A stretch of DNA of 34,436 nucleotides, from contig VRUH01000023.1 in assembly GCA_019456185.1 (NCBI GenBank), forward strand, positions 22,446-56,881, read 5' to 3'. The notes below the pieces were generated by a model. That model saw only the letters and a list, made by a program, of their open reading frames with translations, made no database searches and had not been told where the DNA came from. This document shows, one piece after another, positions 25,116 to 34,325 of the stretch (positions are counted from its first letter, which is position 1; the number at the start of each line of letters is the position of its first letter). The stretch is from Candidatus Glassbacteria bacterium (GTDB lineage: Bacteria; Gemmatimonadota; Glassbacteria; GWA2-58-10). The position numbers were made by a program, and so were the translations under genes.

Positions 25116-28100
25116 ATGACTGTAAGGGTGACACAGAACCTGCTCAGCACCTCGGTGATGAGGAACCTGAACCGCAACGCCCAGAACCTGCTCGAAATCC
25201 AGAGCAAGCTCTCGAGCGGCAAGCGGATCAGAAGGCCCAGCGACGACCCGGTGGGTACGGCCAGCGCTATCCGGCTGCGCTCCCAGTTGAGCCAGACCAC
25301 CCAGTTCCTCCGCAATATCGAGTCGGGCGAAACTCAGCTTAATACAACCGACGGGGTATTCAATGACCTGAGCGGCCTGCTGATGAGGGCCCAGGAACTG
25401 GCGATCAGCCAGGCCAATGTCACCGCCAACACCAACACGCGGGCCGCGGTGGCCGAGGAGGTCGACGCCCTGATCAACCAGTTTGTCGACCTGCTCAATA
25501 CCAAGGTGGGCAACCGCTTCATTTTCGCCGGCTTCAAAACTATCGACACACCGTTTATCCAAACCGACACCGGAATCACCTATACCGGCGACAGCGGTGA
25601 AATGAATATCGAGATCGAGAACGGCACCACAGCCATTACGAACGTGGCCGGCTCGATCCTGATTCCCAGTGTCGACGGCGATCTGGGGGGACACTCGAAC
25701 CTGTTCCCCTTCTCGGAAAAAACTATCCCGCTGGCCCAGCGCAAGCTTGTCGATCTGAACCAGGGCACCGGCGTGGACCAGGGCCTGATCATGGTGACCA
25801 ACATGGCCGAAGCTACGGCTGTCGTGGACCTCAGAAACGCGAAAACTCTTGAAGAAGTCGCGTTCCTGATCTCAACCGCCCGCGACGATACCGGCCGCAG
25901 GCTGATGGTCGATGCGGTTGTCGACGAGACCAGCCAGGCGATTGTGCTCACCGACCGGACCTCGATCAATGACCGGATCCCCGGCCAGCGGCTGGAGGTC
26001 AACGAAGTGACCACCGGCCGCGTGGCCCGTCAGCTCGGGATCGTCGGCAAGGATATTGATGGAGACGGGGTGCTGGAGGGACGAGACCTGGCTCCGATTT
26101 CCCTGACGACGCGGTTGGAAAATCTCAACTACGGCAGCGGTGTCGAAAAAGGAAAATTCCAGATCCTCGACCGCGCCGGCAACACGGCGGTGATCGATAC
26201 CAGCGAAGCGGAGACTATCACCGACGTCCGCGAACTGATCAACCAGGCCGGGATCAATGTCCGCGCCGAAATCAATTCCGGCGGCAGCGGCATTCTGATT
26301 GTCGACCAGACCACCGGCCCGTTACAGAATCCACTCACTATCTCAGAATTCAGCGAGAACACCCATACCGCCCGCGACCTCGGAATCCTCACTTCGGAAA
26401 CCGGTGCGCTGGGCTCCCTCCTGATCGGCAGCTCGCTTGCTCCGGTGCTGACGCGCGACACGGCGGTGAGTCTGCTCAACCGCGGCCGGAGTATCGTTCT
26501 GGCGAATATTTACGTCGAAAACGGCCCGCGGACCGGTGAAATCGATCTTTCGCAGGCTGCCAGCGTGGGCGAGATTCTAGATACGATCAACGGCGCAGGT
26601 TTCGATCTTCGCGCTGAAATCAACGAGCTGGGCACCGGGATATCGGTCACCAGCACGGTCGGCGGACGTACGCTCAGGATAACCGACGGAACCGGAGGGT
26701 TCTCCGCTACCGCCTTGGGGATTACAGGCAGCCGCAACATCCTGGTCGACCCGCTTACTCCCCTTGGCCATGACAGCCAGCTCCTGCCGGCTGTCGACGG
26801 AGAGACAAGGCTGGCCGACCTGAACTCCGGCCAGGGTATCGACCCCGGAGCGTTCCGGATAACCGATGCCGAAGGCAACACGGTCTATATCGATATCACC
26901 AACTCCAATACGCTCCAGGGCGTTATCAACATTATCAACGATCTCGGGTTCAACGGCCAGGGAATCGTCAATATCGAGGCCCTGATTTCCAACGACCTCA
27001 GGGGCATCTCCATTATCGACCGCTCGACCCCGAATACAACGCTGGTGCGCGCCACCAACACCGGTGTGCTCAACATCACGCTCAACTCCCTGTCCGCCGG
27101 CGACACGGTGGTGGTCAACACGTTTGACTTCGATGGCGTCGAAACGGCCGGCTACCTCAGCCTGGTGGATACGCCCAGCCTGGGAGAACAGTCGATTACC
27201 GGTACGATCGAGACTGTCGACGAAACCGCGAACCGGATTTCAGTGCGCAGCGGTGACGGGACCCTGTATGACGTAACCAGCGAGCAGCCGCTGAACAACC
27301 TCTTTATCGGTCAGCAGCTCGAACTCAACGGCTCGCTCAACCCCTCCGGCCAGTTCGAGGCGCGCACCCTCAAGCTGGTGGAAGGGCCCGGGCCGGATGA
27401 ACAACAGTATGTCGGCACCATTCAATCGGTAGATACTCTCAACAGTACAGTCACGCTCGCCCTGGCCGACGGCACCACCCGCACGGTCGACCTGATCACC
27501 GATCGCAGCGTGATCAAGGTCGAGGACGCGCCCCAGAGCACGGCGGCCACTGACCTTGGCATTGCCGGAACCAGCGTGGTGGGCAGCGACCGGATTGTAG
27601 GCTCGGCGCTCAACCCCCTGATCACCGGCAGCACGAAGCTCAGTCTGCTCAACGGCGGCACGTTCATCCCGGGACGGATCAATATCCAGAACGGCGACCG
27701 GGACGTGGTGGTCGATCTGAGCAGCGCTCAAACCGTCCAGGACGTGATTATCCACCTCAACAACTCGACAGCCGGCGTGGTGGCCGCGATCAACGATGCC
27801 GGCATGGGAATCTCGATAAAGAGCAGGATATCAGGAACCACCTTGGTGGTCAACAAGATAGCGCTCAAAAACCCCGACGGATCGAACAGGAAGTACCCCG
27901 ATGGGACCACCGTGTTCGACGAGACCGCGGACTTGCTGGGCCTGACAGGCAGCAAGGATATCCTGGGTAATCTCCTGTTCCTGAAAAATTCCCTGTTGAG
28001 CAACAACCAGGAAGATATCCAGCGCACGCTGAACAATTTCCCCGATTCGCTCAACCGCATACTCAACCAGCGCACCAAGGTCGGGGCCAGGGCCAACCAG

Positions 28101-28283
28101 CTTTTCACTACCCGGGAGCGCGGCCTGGACAGCAACCTGCGCAATACGGAAATCCTCTCCGGAATCGAGGACCTCGACGTGATCGAGGCGATTAACGAAC
28201 TGGCTGCCGCTGAAAACGCGTTCAACGCCGCTCTCGGAGCCGCCGGCAGGATTATCATGCCCAGCCTGCTGGACTTTCTCTGA
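25116..28283 (+). CDS. flgL: Giant hook-filament junction protein FlgL with five internal flagellin-IN-like repeats
   Basis: FlgL is the second hook-filament junction protein, usually about 300 residues; this one has 1055. Residues 1-~145 (VTQNLLSTSVMRNLNRNAQNLLEIQSKLSSGKRIRRPSDDP...NRFIFAGFKT) and ~955-1055 (LNRILNQRTKVGARANQLF...NAFNAALGAAGRIIMPSLLDFL) form the conserved D0/D1 coiled core. Between them are five modules of about 115 residues, starting near 207, 333, 447, 563 and 838. Their pattern is L-x2-LN-x-G...G-x-I-x-I...(I/V)DLS...TI-x-DV-x3-IN...A-x-IN-x2-G-x-GI...LGI-x-G, close to the flagellin hook IN motif. Module 4 contains an extra insert (~650-801). The ends fit a genuine FlgL after csrA and before fliW; the insert should be exposed on the outside of the junction. 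Confidence 0.92.
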   Translation: MTVRVTQNLLSTSVMRNLNRNAQNLLEIQSKLSSGKRIRRPSDDPVGTASAIRLRSQLSQTTQFLRNIESGETQLNTTDGVFNDLSGLLMRAQELAISQANVTANTNTRAAVAEEVDALINQFVDLLNTKVGNRFIFAGFKTIDTPFIQTDTGITYTGDSGEMNIEIENGTTAITNVAGSILIPSVDGDLGGHSNLFPFSEKTIPLAQRKLVDLNQGTGVDQGLIMVTNMAEATAVVDLRNAKTLEEVAFLISTARDDTGRRLMVDAVVDETSQAIVLTDRTSINDRIPGQRLEVNEVTTGRVARQLGIVGKDIDGDGVLEGRDLAPISLTTRLENLNYGSGVEKGKFQILDRAGNTAVIDTSEAETITDVRELINQAGINVRAEINSGGSGILIVDQTTGPLQNPLTISEFSENTHTARDLGILTSETGALGSLLIGSSLAPVLTRDTAVSLLNRGRSIVLANIYVENGPRTGEIDLSQAASVGEILDTINGAGFDLRAEINELGTGISVTSTVGGRTLRITDGTGGFSATALGITGSRNILVDPLTPLGHDSQLLPAVDGETRLADLNSGQGIDPGAFRITDAEGNTVYIDITNSNTLQGVINIINDLGFNGQGIVNIEALISNDLRGISIIDRSTPNTTLVRATNTGVLNITLNSLSAGDTVVVNTFDFDGVETAGYLSLVDTPSLGEQSITGTIETVDETANRISVRSGDGTLYDVTSEQPLNNLFIGQQLELNGSLNPSGQFEARTLKLVEGPGPDEQQYVGTIQSVDTLNSTVTLALADGTTRTVDLITDRSVIKVEDAPQSTAATDLGIAGTSVVGSDRIVGSALNPLITGSTKLSLLNGGTFIPGRINIQNGDRDVVVDLSSAQTVQDVIIHLNNSTAGVVAAINDAGMGISIKSRISGTTLVVNKIALKNPDGSNRKYPDGTTVFDETADLLGLTGSKDILGNLLFLKNSLLSNNQEDIQRTLNNFPDSLNRILNQRTKVGARANQLFTTRERGLDSNLRNTEILSGIEDLDVIEAINELAAAENAFNAALGAAGRIIMPSLLDFL

Positions 28284-28360
28284 TCGGGAAAGTCTCCCTG
28301 GGCCGGCTGAACTGAGAAGACAGAGGACTGCAACGTCATAACCATAGACTGGAGGCTGCT

Positions 28361-28870
28361 TTGAAAGTAAAAACCACAAGATTCGGCACCCTGGATGTGG
28401 CCGAAAAGGACCTGATGGTCTTTCCTGAGGGTCTGGTGGGCTTCGCGGGCAACAAGCGGTTCGTGATCTACAGCAAGGAGAACAACCATCCGTTCTTCTG
28501 GTTGCAGTCGGCCGATGATCCCAAGCTTGCGTTCGTCATCTGCGACCCGGCGATGTTCTTTCCCGACTACCGGATCAGCGCGCGCAAGTCCGAGCTGTCC
28601 ACTATCGGCAGCACCAACCCGGAAGACCTGATTATCTGCGTGCTCGTGTCGATCAGCCGCGAGCCGTTCACCATGAGCGCGAACCTACAGGGACCGCTGG
28701 TGATCAATACGAAAAACCGCAGGGGCAAGCAGCTTGTGCTGGTTGAGAGCAACTACGGCACGCGCCACCCGATCCCGCTCAAGCAGGAAACGATGGGCGT
28801 GCCCCATCCCCTGCTGGCCCAGCGCGCCAGAAACTCTTCCTCGGTGGAAAACTGCCTGGTATTGACCTGA
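28361..28870 (+). CDS. fliW: Flagellar assembly factor FliW (CsrA antagonist)
   Basis: FliW binds CsrA when free and releases it when flagellin accumulates, coupling flagellin translation to export. The 169-residue product shows the family pattern KVKTTRFGTLDVAEKDLMVFPEGLVGFAGNKRFVIY, FFWLQSADDPKLAFVICDP, then DLIICVLVSISREPFTMSANLQGPLVINTKNRRGKQLVL. The start is a TTG at 28361 with GGAGG five bases upstream; no better ATG is available in frame at the family N-terminus. It is the last gene of the flagellar operon, two genes after csrA. No flagellin gene or flgM is present in the window. Confidence 0.95.
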   Translation: MKVKTTRFGTLDVAEKDLMVFPEGLVGFAGNKRFVIYSKENNHPFFWLQSADDPKLAFVICDPAMFFPDYRISARKSELSTIGSTNPEDLIICVLVSISREPFTMSANLQGPLVINTKNRRGKQLVLVESNYGTRHPIPLKQETMGVPHPLLAQRARNSSSVENCLVLT

Positions 28871-29116
28871 TCCGCCGATAGTATCCGTCTGGTATCCGCG
28901 GCAGACAGGCTGACAAAAAAACGGGCCAGTCCGGAACAACCGACCCCCTTCCGGTATCTGTCCCGTTGCCTCCAGTCCTCTTCCTGATCTGGCGCGGATC
29001 CTATCGTTCAAAGCCGGCTGTGCCCCGACGGGCTTATTGACAAACGGACCGGCCCGTATTCAGTTATATTTTTATCACCCTTTTAATCGCGTCCCCGGGA
29101 TTCGGAGTCCGGTAAA

Positions 29117-30244
29117 TTGAAGGTAGAGTTTTTCAAGCACAACATTGGCCGTCGCGAACTGGCCGACCTCAAGCGCACCCTGGGCGGATTGTTCCTCACC
29201 ACGGGCAAGGAGGTCGAGCTTTTCGAGAACGAACTGGCCGGGTTCCTCGCACTGCCACATGCCGTGGGAGTCACCAGTTGCACGGCCGCCATCCAGCTTG
29301 CGCTGACAGGCCTGGGCGTGGGTCCGGGCGACGAGGTAATCACCACGCCGCTCTCGTTCGCGGCCACAGCGCTGGCCGTTATCCAGGCCGGGGCCACGCC
29401 TGTGTTCGCCGATGTGGAAGCCGGGAGCGGCAATCTCGACCCCGGGCAGGCGGAACTCGCAATCACCGGGCGCACCAGGGCGATCCTGCCGGTCCACCTG
29501 GGCGGACTGCTCTGCGACATGAAAACTTTGCGCTCACTGGCTGACAAGCATGGCCTGGCTCTTGTGGAAGACGCGGCCCACGCGCTGGAAGCCGAGCGCG
29601 ACGGCGTGCGGGTTGGAGAGCTTGGCGACGCCGCCTGTTTCAGCTTCTATCCCACCAAGAGTATCACATCCGGCGAGGGCGGCGCCGTGGCTACCCGCCA
29701 TCCTGAACTGGACAAGAGCCTTCGGCTGCTGCGCCATCACGGCATGGACTGTCCGGCCGAAAAGCGCTACGGCAAGGACGATGTCAGCTACCGGATCGTA
29801 ACCATGGGCTGGAAGTATAACATGAGTAACATCCAGGCCGTGCTGCTGCGGGGCCAGCTCGAACGGGCCTGGAAAATGCACGGCCGCCGCGCGCGCCTGG
29901 CCGCCCGCTACCGTCGCAAGCTGAAAAACGTACCGGGGGTTGTCCTGCCGCCGGTGCACCCCGAGGCCCGCCACGCGCACCACCTGTTCACGATCTCGGT
30001 CCCGGCCGGCTGCCGCAGGGCGTTCCTGGGCGGGATGGCCGAACGGGGGGTGGGAGTCTCGGTCAACTATTCACCACCCATTCATCTTCACCCGTTCTTC
30101 CGCGATAAGTACGGTTTCTCTCAGGGTGATTTCCCTGTAGCCGAATCGATTTCCCGCACGACTGTCTCCCTGCCGCTCTATCCGAAGCTGACCAACGCCG
30201 AAGTGGACTATGTGGCCGGCTGCGTGGCCGAACTCCGCCGCTGA
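29117..30244 (+). CDS. DegT/DnrJ/EryC1/StrS-family PLP sugar aminotransferase
   Basis: This is a PLP-dependent enzyme of 375 residues that would transfer an amino group to a nucleotide-linked keto sugar. The cofactor lysine is Lys181 in FSFYPTKSITSGEGGA, and EDAAHALEAE carries Asp152, which contacts the pyridine nitrogen. TSCTAAIQLAL and the C-terminal INYSPP-like VNYSPPIHLHPFFRDKYG and TTVSLPLYPKLTNAEVDYV are also family blocks. The start is a TTG at 29117 with a GGAG about nine bases upstream. Following the flagellar operon, it might make an amino sugar for flagellin glycosylation (compare PseC), but lipopolysaccharide or another polysaccharide is equally possible. Confidence 0.92.
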   Translation: MKVEFFKHNIGRRELADLKRTLGGLFLTTGKEVELFENELAGFLALPHAVGVTSCTAAIQLALTGLGVGPGDEVITTPLSFAATALAVIQAGATPVFADVEAGSGNLDPGQAELAITGRTRAILPVHLGGLLCDMKTLRSLADKHGLALVEDAAHALEAERDGVRVGELGDAACFSFYPTKSITSGEGGAVATRHPELDKSLRLLRHHGMDCPAEKRYGKDDVSYRIVTMGWKYNMSNIQAVLLRGQLERAWKMHGRRARLAARYRRKLKNVPGVVLPPVHPEARHAHHLFTISVPAGCRRAFLGGMAERGVGVSVNYSPPIHLHPFFRDKYGFSQGDFPVAESISRTTVSLPLYPKLTNAEVDYVAGCVAELRR

Positions 30245-30354
30245 ACTCCGCCGCTGAACGAACCGTATCTCCTCGTCCATTTCAGCCGTTTCTTGATTAC
30301 TGCTCCCGCCGTGGTTAACTTAGCAATACTTGCCTGCCCTGTTGCCTCGCAAAC

Positions 30355-32931
30355 ATGGCCCGGGAGTATGCCACGTCTTCCATCGCCACCATGATCGCAG
30401 CCAGCGCTGACGCGTTCCCGTCCAGGCCCGCCGTTATCGAATACGGGCCGGATGGACCAGCCGCGTCCTGGACATACGCCGAACTCCACGGCGCCGCCTG
30501 CAGGTTCGCCGCCCGGCTGAGAGCTGAACCGGCACTGGAACCGGGCGGGCGGGTAGTCGTCAGCGGACCCAACTCCGGCCGCTGGGTCGCCGCCTGCCTG
30601 GGAGTTCACCTGGCAGGGATGACTGTAGTGCCGATGGACACCGACTACAGCGACACGGACCGTGACAACATAGTCGCCTTTGTCGAGCCGTCAGCGGTGG
30701 TCTGCTCACCGACGCTGAAGGAGGGCTTCTCCCGCTGCCGGCTCGTGATCGATCTGGAAAGTATCGCTCCCGCCGACCTGCCCGGAGATTTCGCGCCAAC
30801 GCCGCTGGCCGTCAACCGGCCGTTCTCGATCGTGTTCACCTCCGGCTCCACGGATACGCCCAAGGGAGTGATCCTCACCGAGGCCAATTTCCTGCACAAT
30901 GTCACCATACTGCAGACGTTCGGTAAGATGATATCTTCCTCGGACAAAATGCTCTCGCTCCTGCCCCTGCATCACGTGTACGCCTTTACCGTCACCATGC
31001 TCCTGCCGCTCACCATCGGCGCCGGTGTCGTCTTTCCGGCCTCGCTCAAACCCGCCGATATCGGTTCGGCCGCGCGCGGCGAGCGGGTGACTATCATGGC
31101 GGTGGTGCCCCAGGTGATCAATTCGTTGCACAACCGGGTGATCCAGGAAGTCAAGACCCGCAGCCTGCCTGCGCAGGCGGTGTTCAAGCTGATGCTCGCT
31201 GTCGGGTCGATCGGGATCGAGCGGGGATGGCGTCCGGGCAGGTGGCTGTTCGCTAAAGTCCACCGGAGGTTCGGCAGACTGCGGTTTTTCGCCTGTGGAG
31301 GAGCCAAGCTGGACACCGAGGTGCACCGCACAGTTGCCGCCCTGGGCTTCAGGATCGTCGAGGCCTACGGACTCAGCGAAACCGCGCCGATTGTGACGAT
31401 CAACCACCCGGACAGACCGGTATTCGGTTCGGTGGGCAAACCGGTCCCGGAAGTTGAGTTGAAACTGGCCGAGTCCGGCGGCGGGATCGAGGACCGCGAG
31501 GTCTGGGTGCGTGGACCCAACGTGATGGCCGGTTACTGGAAGCTGCCGGATGAAACCGCCAGGGCGTTCGAGGACGGCTGGTTCCGCACCGGCGACCTGG
31601 GCCGCCTGGACAGCGACGGAAACTTGTTCCTCACCGGCCGCAGCAAGGAAGTTATCGTGATGCCGTCGGGGAAAAATGTCTACCCGGGCGAAGTGGAGAA
31701 AATTTACGAACAGACCGACCTGGTGGAGGAAGTCTGTATCTGCCTGACCGTGCACGACGGGCGTGAGCACCTGACAGCGGTTGTCGTGCCCAGCCTCGAA
31801 TCGATCCGCCGCCGCAAGGTTTCCAGTATTTTCAGCGAGGTCAAATTCGAGCTGGAGAATGTCGGCCTGCGGCTGCCGTCCTACCAGCGGGTAACCAGGA
31901 TTGTCCTCACCCGCGATCCCCTGCCCCGTACGCGGCTGGGCAAGCTCCAGCGGTTCAAGGTCATCCAGCGGATCGAGCAGGAACCTGCCGGCGGCACTGA
32001 AGCAGAATCCGCCGCCGAGGGCGACCCCGGCGATCGGTTGCTCTCTTTCACCGGACAGCGACTAAAACTGGATAAAATACCCACCGGCCGCGAAAACCTG
32101 GAAACCGACCTGGGCCTGGACTCGCTGAGCAAGCTCGACTTTATCTCGGCGGCCGAGGACGAGTTCGGTCTCTCGCTGAGCGACGAGGAAGCCGCCACGC
32201 TCTTTGTACTCGATGATTTCCGGCAGTTTATCGAGCGTGACAGCGCAGAAGCTGAAACAGTCGCCACCTTGCCCGAAAAACCGCTGGAGCAACTGGTTGA
32301 CATGGGCGACAGCCGGTTCTGGAATGTCGTGCGCTGGTGGGCCAGGCTCAAACTGAGAATCACGCTGGGCTTGTTTTTCCGCGCCGGAACGACTGGTGTC
32401 GAGAACCTGCCGAAAGACCGCCCTTTCCTGCTGGCGCCGAATCACGTCTCCTACGCCGACGGGCTGGTGGTCCACATCATGGTCCCCGGCTGGCTCAGCA
32501 GGCGGATGTTCTCCGTGGCCACCGCCGAGATTTTCGACCGCTGGCCGTTCGCACAGATCAGCTTCCGTGGGCGTATTATCAAAACCGGTACGCTCGAAAC
32601 AGCCGCCCGCTCGCTCCAGAACACGTTGCGTCTGCTGGAGTTGGGCTACCCGGTGTGCGTATTCCCCGAGGGCAGGCGCTCTATTGACGGCCGGGTGGAC
32701 GAACCCAAGCCGGGCCTGGGCCTGCTGGCCGAAAAAGCCGGCGTGCCCGTTGTGCCGGTCTACCTTGATGGAACCAACGCGTTTCTAAGCCGCTCCAACC
32801 CCGGTTTTCATTTCAGCCGGCTCCAGGTGAACTTCCTGCCGCCGATTGCACCTTCAGGGGGCAAGGACAATATTCTCGAACAATGGTACCGGGCACTCAG
32901 CGACGCGGAGGCCGAAAATGAACGATCTTGA
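30355..32931 (+). CDS. Three-domain fusion: acyl-AMP ligase, acyl carrier domain, PlsC acyltransferase
   Basis: The protein has 858 residues. Residues 1-~545 are an AMP-forming acyl-CoA/ACP synthetase with the P-loop FTSGSTDTPKG (161-171), AYGLSETAPI and GWFRTGDLGRLD...GRSKEVIVMPSGKNVYP. Residues ~560-630 are an acyl carrier domain with the phosphopantetheine serine at Ser590 (DLGLDSLSKLDF). Residues ~665-858 are a PlsC-type acyltransferase with NHVSYAD (His697, Asp702) and FPEG (770-773). The fusion could activate a fatty acid, load it onto its own carrier and pass it to a lysophospholipid or other acceptor. E. coli Aas joins the same two enzymes in the opposite order without a carrier domain. 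No clear Shine-Dalgarno sequence precedes the ATG. The downstream transporter overlaps its 3' end. Confidence 0.93.
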   Translation: MAREYATSSIATMIAASADAFPSRPAVIEYGPDGPAASWTYAELHGAACRFAARLRAEPALEPGGRVVVSGPNSGRWVAACLGVHLAGMTVVPMDTDYSDTDRDNIVAFVEPSAVVCSPTLKEGFSRCRLVIDLESIAPADLPGDFAPTPLAVNRPFSIVFTSGSTDTPKGVILTEANFLHNVTILQTFGKMISSSDKMLSLLPLHHVYAFTVTMLLPLTIGAGVVFPASLKPADIGSAARGERVTIMAVVPQVINSLHNRVIQEVKTRSLPAQAVFKLMLAVGSIGIERGWRPGRWLFAKVHRRFGRLRFFACGGAKLDTEVHRTVAALGFRIVEAYGLSETAPIVTINHPDRPVFGSVGKPVPEVELKLAESGGGIEDREVWVRGPNVMAGYWKLPDETARAFEDGWFRTGDLGRLDSDGNLFLTGRSKEVIVMPSGKNVYPGEVEKIYEQTDLVEEVCICLTVHDGREHLTAVVVPSLESIRRRKVSSIFSEVKFELENVGLRLPSYQRVTRIVLTRDPLPRTRLGKLQRFKVIQRIEQEPAGGTEAESAAEGDPGDRLLSFTGQRLKLDKIPTGRENLETDLGLDSLSKLDFISAAEDEFGLSLSDEEAATLFVLDDFRQFIERDSAEAETVATLPEKPLEQLVDMGDSRFWNVVRWWARLKLRITLGLFFRAGTTGVENLPKDRPFLLAPNHVSYADGLVVHIMVPGWLSRRMFSVATAEIFDRWPFAQISFRGRIIKTGTLETAARSLQNTLRLLELGYPVCVFPEGRRSIDGRVDEPKPGLGLLAEKAGVPVVPVYLDGTNAFLSRSNPGFHFSRLQVNFLPPIAPSGGKDNILEQWYRALSDAEAENERS

Positions 32932-34231
32932 ACGTCCGCGGGCAGTATTCGGCTGGACAATGTACGACTGGGCCAACTCGGCGTTCGCCACCACGGTGAT
33001 GGCCGGCTTTTTCCCGGTGTTTTTCAAGCAGTACTGGAGCGAGGGCGTGGATGTTACGCTCAGCACCGCCCGCCTGGGGGTGGCCAACGCGATCAGCGGG
33101 ATCGTGGTGGCGGCGATAGCGCCGATATTGGGGGCCATTGCAGACAGGGGAAGTTCTCGGCGAAAATTTCTGTTCTTTTTTGCGGTGATGGGCATAGTGA
33201 TGACCGGCGGGCTGTACATGGTGGCCAGGGGCGACTGGGGGATGGCGGTGGCGCTGTACGTGATCGCAGTTGTGGGATTTTCCGGCGGGAATATATTCTA
33301 CGACTCGCTGCTGCCCTCGGTGGCTAAGCCGGAAAAGCGCGACTGGGTATCCTCGCTGGGTTACGGCATGGGCTACCTGGGCGGCGGAGTGCTGTTCGCG
33401 CTCAATGTCTGGATGGTGCGAAAACCTGATGTGTTCGGGTTTGCGGATGCGGCGGCCGCAGTAAAATTCTCGTTCGTCTGCGTGGCGGTGTGGTGGGCCG
33501 TGTTCACGATCCCGCTGCTGTTGTTCGTCCCGGAACCGGGCAATGGCCGGTCCGCCGGGCGCGGGGCCATTCGGGCCGGATACCGCCAGTTGGTCGCCAC
33601 GTTCCACGAAATCCGCTACCAGCGCACGATCTTCCTGTTCCTGCTCGCCTACTGGCTCTATATCGACGGGGTCGATACGATTGTGCGCATGGCGGTGGAC
33701 TACGGGATGAGCCTGGGGTTCGATCCCAACAGCCTGCTCGTGGCCTTGCTGCTGGTGCAGTTTATCGGCTTCCCCGCGGCAATTACGTTCGGCTATCTTG
33801 GCGGCAGACTCGGCACCCGGCGGATGATTTTCGTGGGGATAGCAGTATATTTAGCCATCACCGCGTGGGCGGCGTTCATGGACAATGTGCGGGAGTTCTA
33901 CGTACTGGCCTGTGCTATCGGGCTGGTGCAGGGCGGAGTCCAGGCGCTGAGCAGAAGTTTTTACAGCAGGATTATCCCGCCGGACAAGGCGGCGGAGTAT
34001 TTCGGCTTCTACAACATGATGGGCAAGTTCGCCACCGTGATCGGGCCGCTCCTGATCGGCGGAGTGGGCCTGGCCGCGCGCGCCGGGGGGATGAGCGCCA
34101 CTGCCTCCAGCCGGGTGGGAATCGCCTCGGTGTCCCTGATGTTCCTGGCCGGGGGAATCCTGTTCTGGTTTGTCGATGAAGACACTGGCCGCCGCGAGGC
34201 AGAGTACCTGGCCGGGGATGAAGCTGAATAA
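32918..34231 (+). CDS. MFS transporter, UMF1 (Atg22-like) family
   Basis: This is an integral membrane carrier of 437 residues with about 12 hydrophobic segments. The opening VFGWTMYDWANSAFATTVMAGFFPVFFKQYWS is diagnostic of the UMF1/Atg22 family. Later blocks GAIADRGSSRRKFLFFFAVMG and GLVQGGVQALSRSFYSRIIPPDKAAEYFGFYNMMGKFATVIGPLL also fit. The substrate is unknown; Atg22 exports amino acids from the yeast vacuole. The frame is open from 32846, but the ATG at 32918 has GGAG eight bases upstream and begins the family N-terminus. It overlaps the acyl ligase/acyltransferase gene by 14 nt, so the two are probably translated together, and its substrate may be related to that enzyme. Confidence 0.92.
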   Translation: MNDLERPRAVFGWTMYDWANSAFATTVMAGFFPVFFKQYWSEGVDVTLSTARLGVANAISGIVVAAIAPILGAIADRGSSRRKFLFFFAVMGIVMTGGLYMVARGDWGMAVALYVIAVVGFSGGNIFYDSLLPSVAKPEKRDWVSSLGYGMGYLGGGVLFALNVWMVRKPDVFGFADAAAAVKFSFVCVAVWWAVFTIPLLLFVPEPGNGRSAGRGAIRAGYRQLVATFHEIRYQRTIFLFLLAYWLYIDGVDTIVRMAVDYGMSLGFDPNSLLVALLLVQFIGFPAAITFGYLGGRLGTRRMIFVGIAVYLAITAWAAFMDNVREFYVLACAIGLVQGGVQALSRSFYSRIIPPDKAAEYFGFYNMMGKFATVIGPLLIGGVGLAARAGGMSATASSRVGIASVSLMFLAGGILFWFVDEDTGRREAEYLAGDEAE

Positions 34232-34325
34232 ATCAGAACTTTGCCAGCCAAGAAGCGGGACGTGGAAAACCGAAGGTAGCCTCGACGCGCACGGGGCCGA
34301 TTGCGTTTTTATCCGCAGCAACCCC

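Noticed and set aside
28990-29036. Possible terminator AAGCC...GGGCTT after fliW
   Set aside because: Only about five base pairs with a long loop and no T-tract; too weak to call.
29037-29070. TTGACA followed by TTATAT/TATATT before the aminotransferase gene
   Set aside because: The spacing (21-22 bp) is too long for a sigma-70 promoter, so it was not listed.
30231-30256. Tandem 13-bp duplication (AACTCCGCCGCTG twice) at the aminotransferase stop codon
   Set aside because: A small slippage-type duplication that only repeats the end of the gene; no function is suggested.
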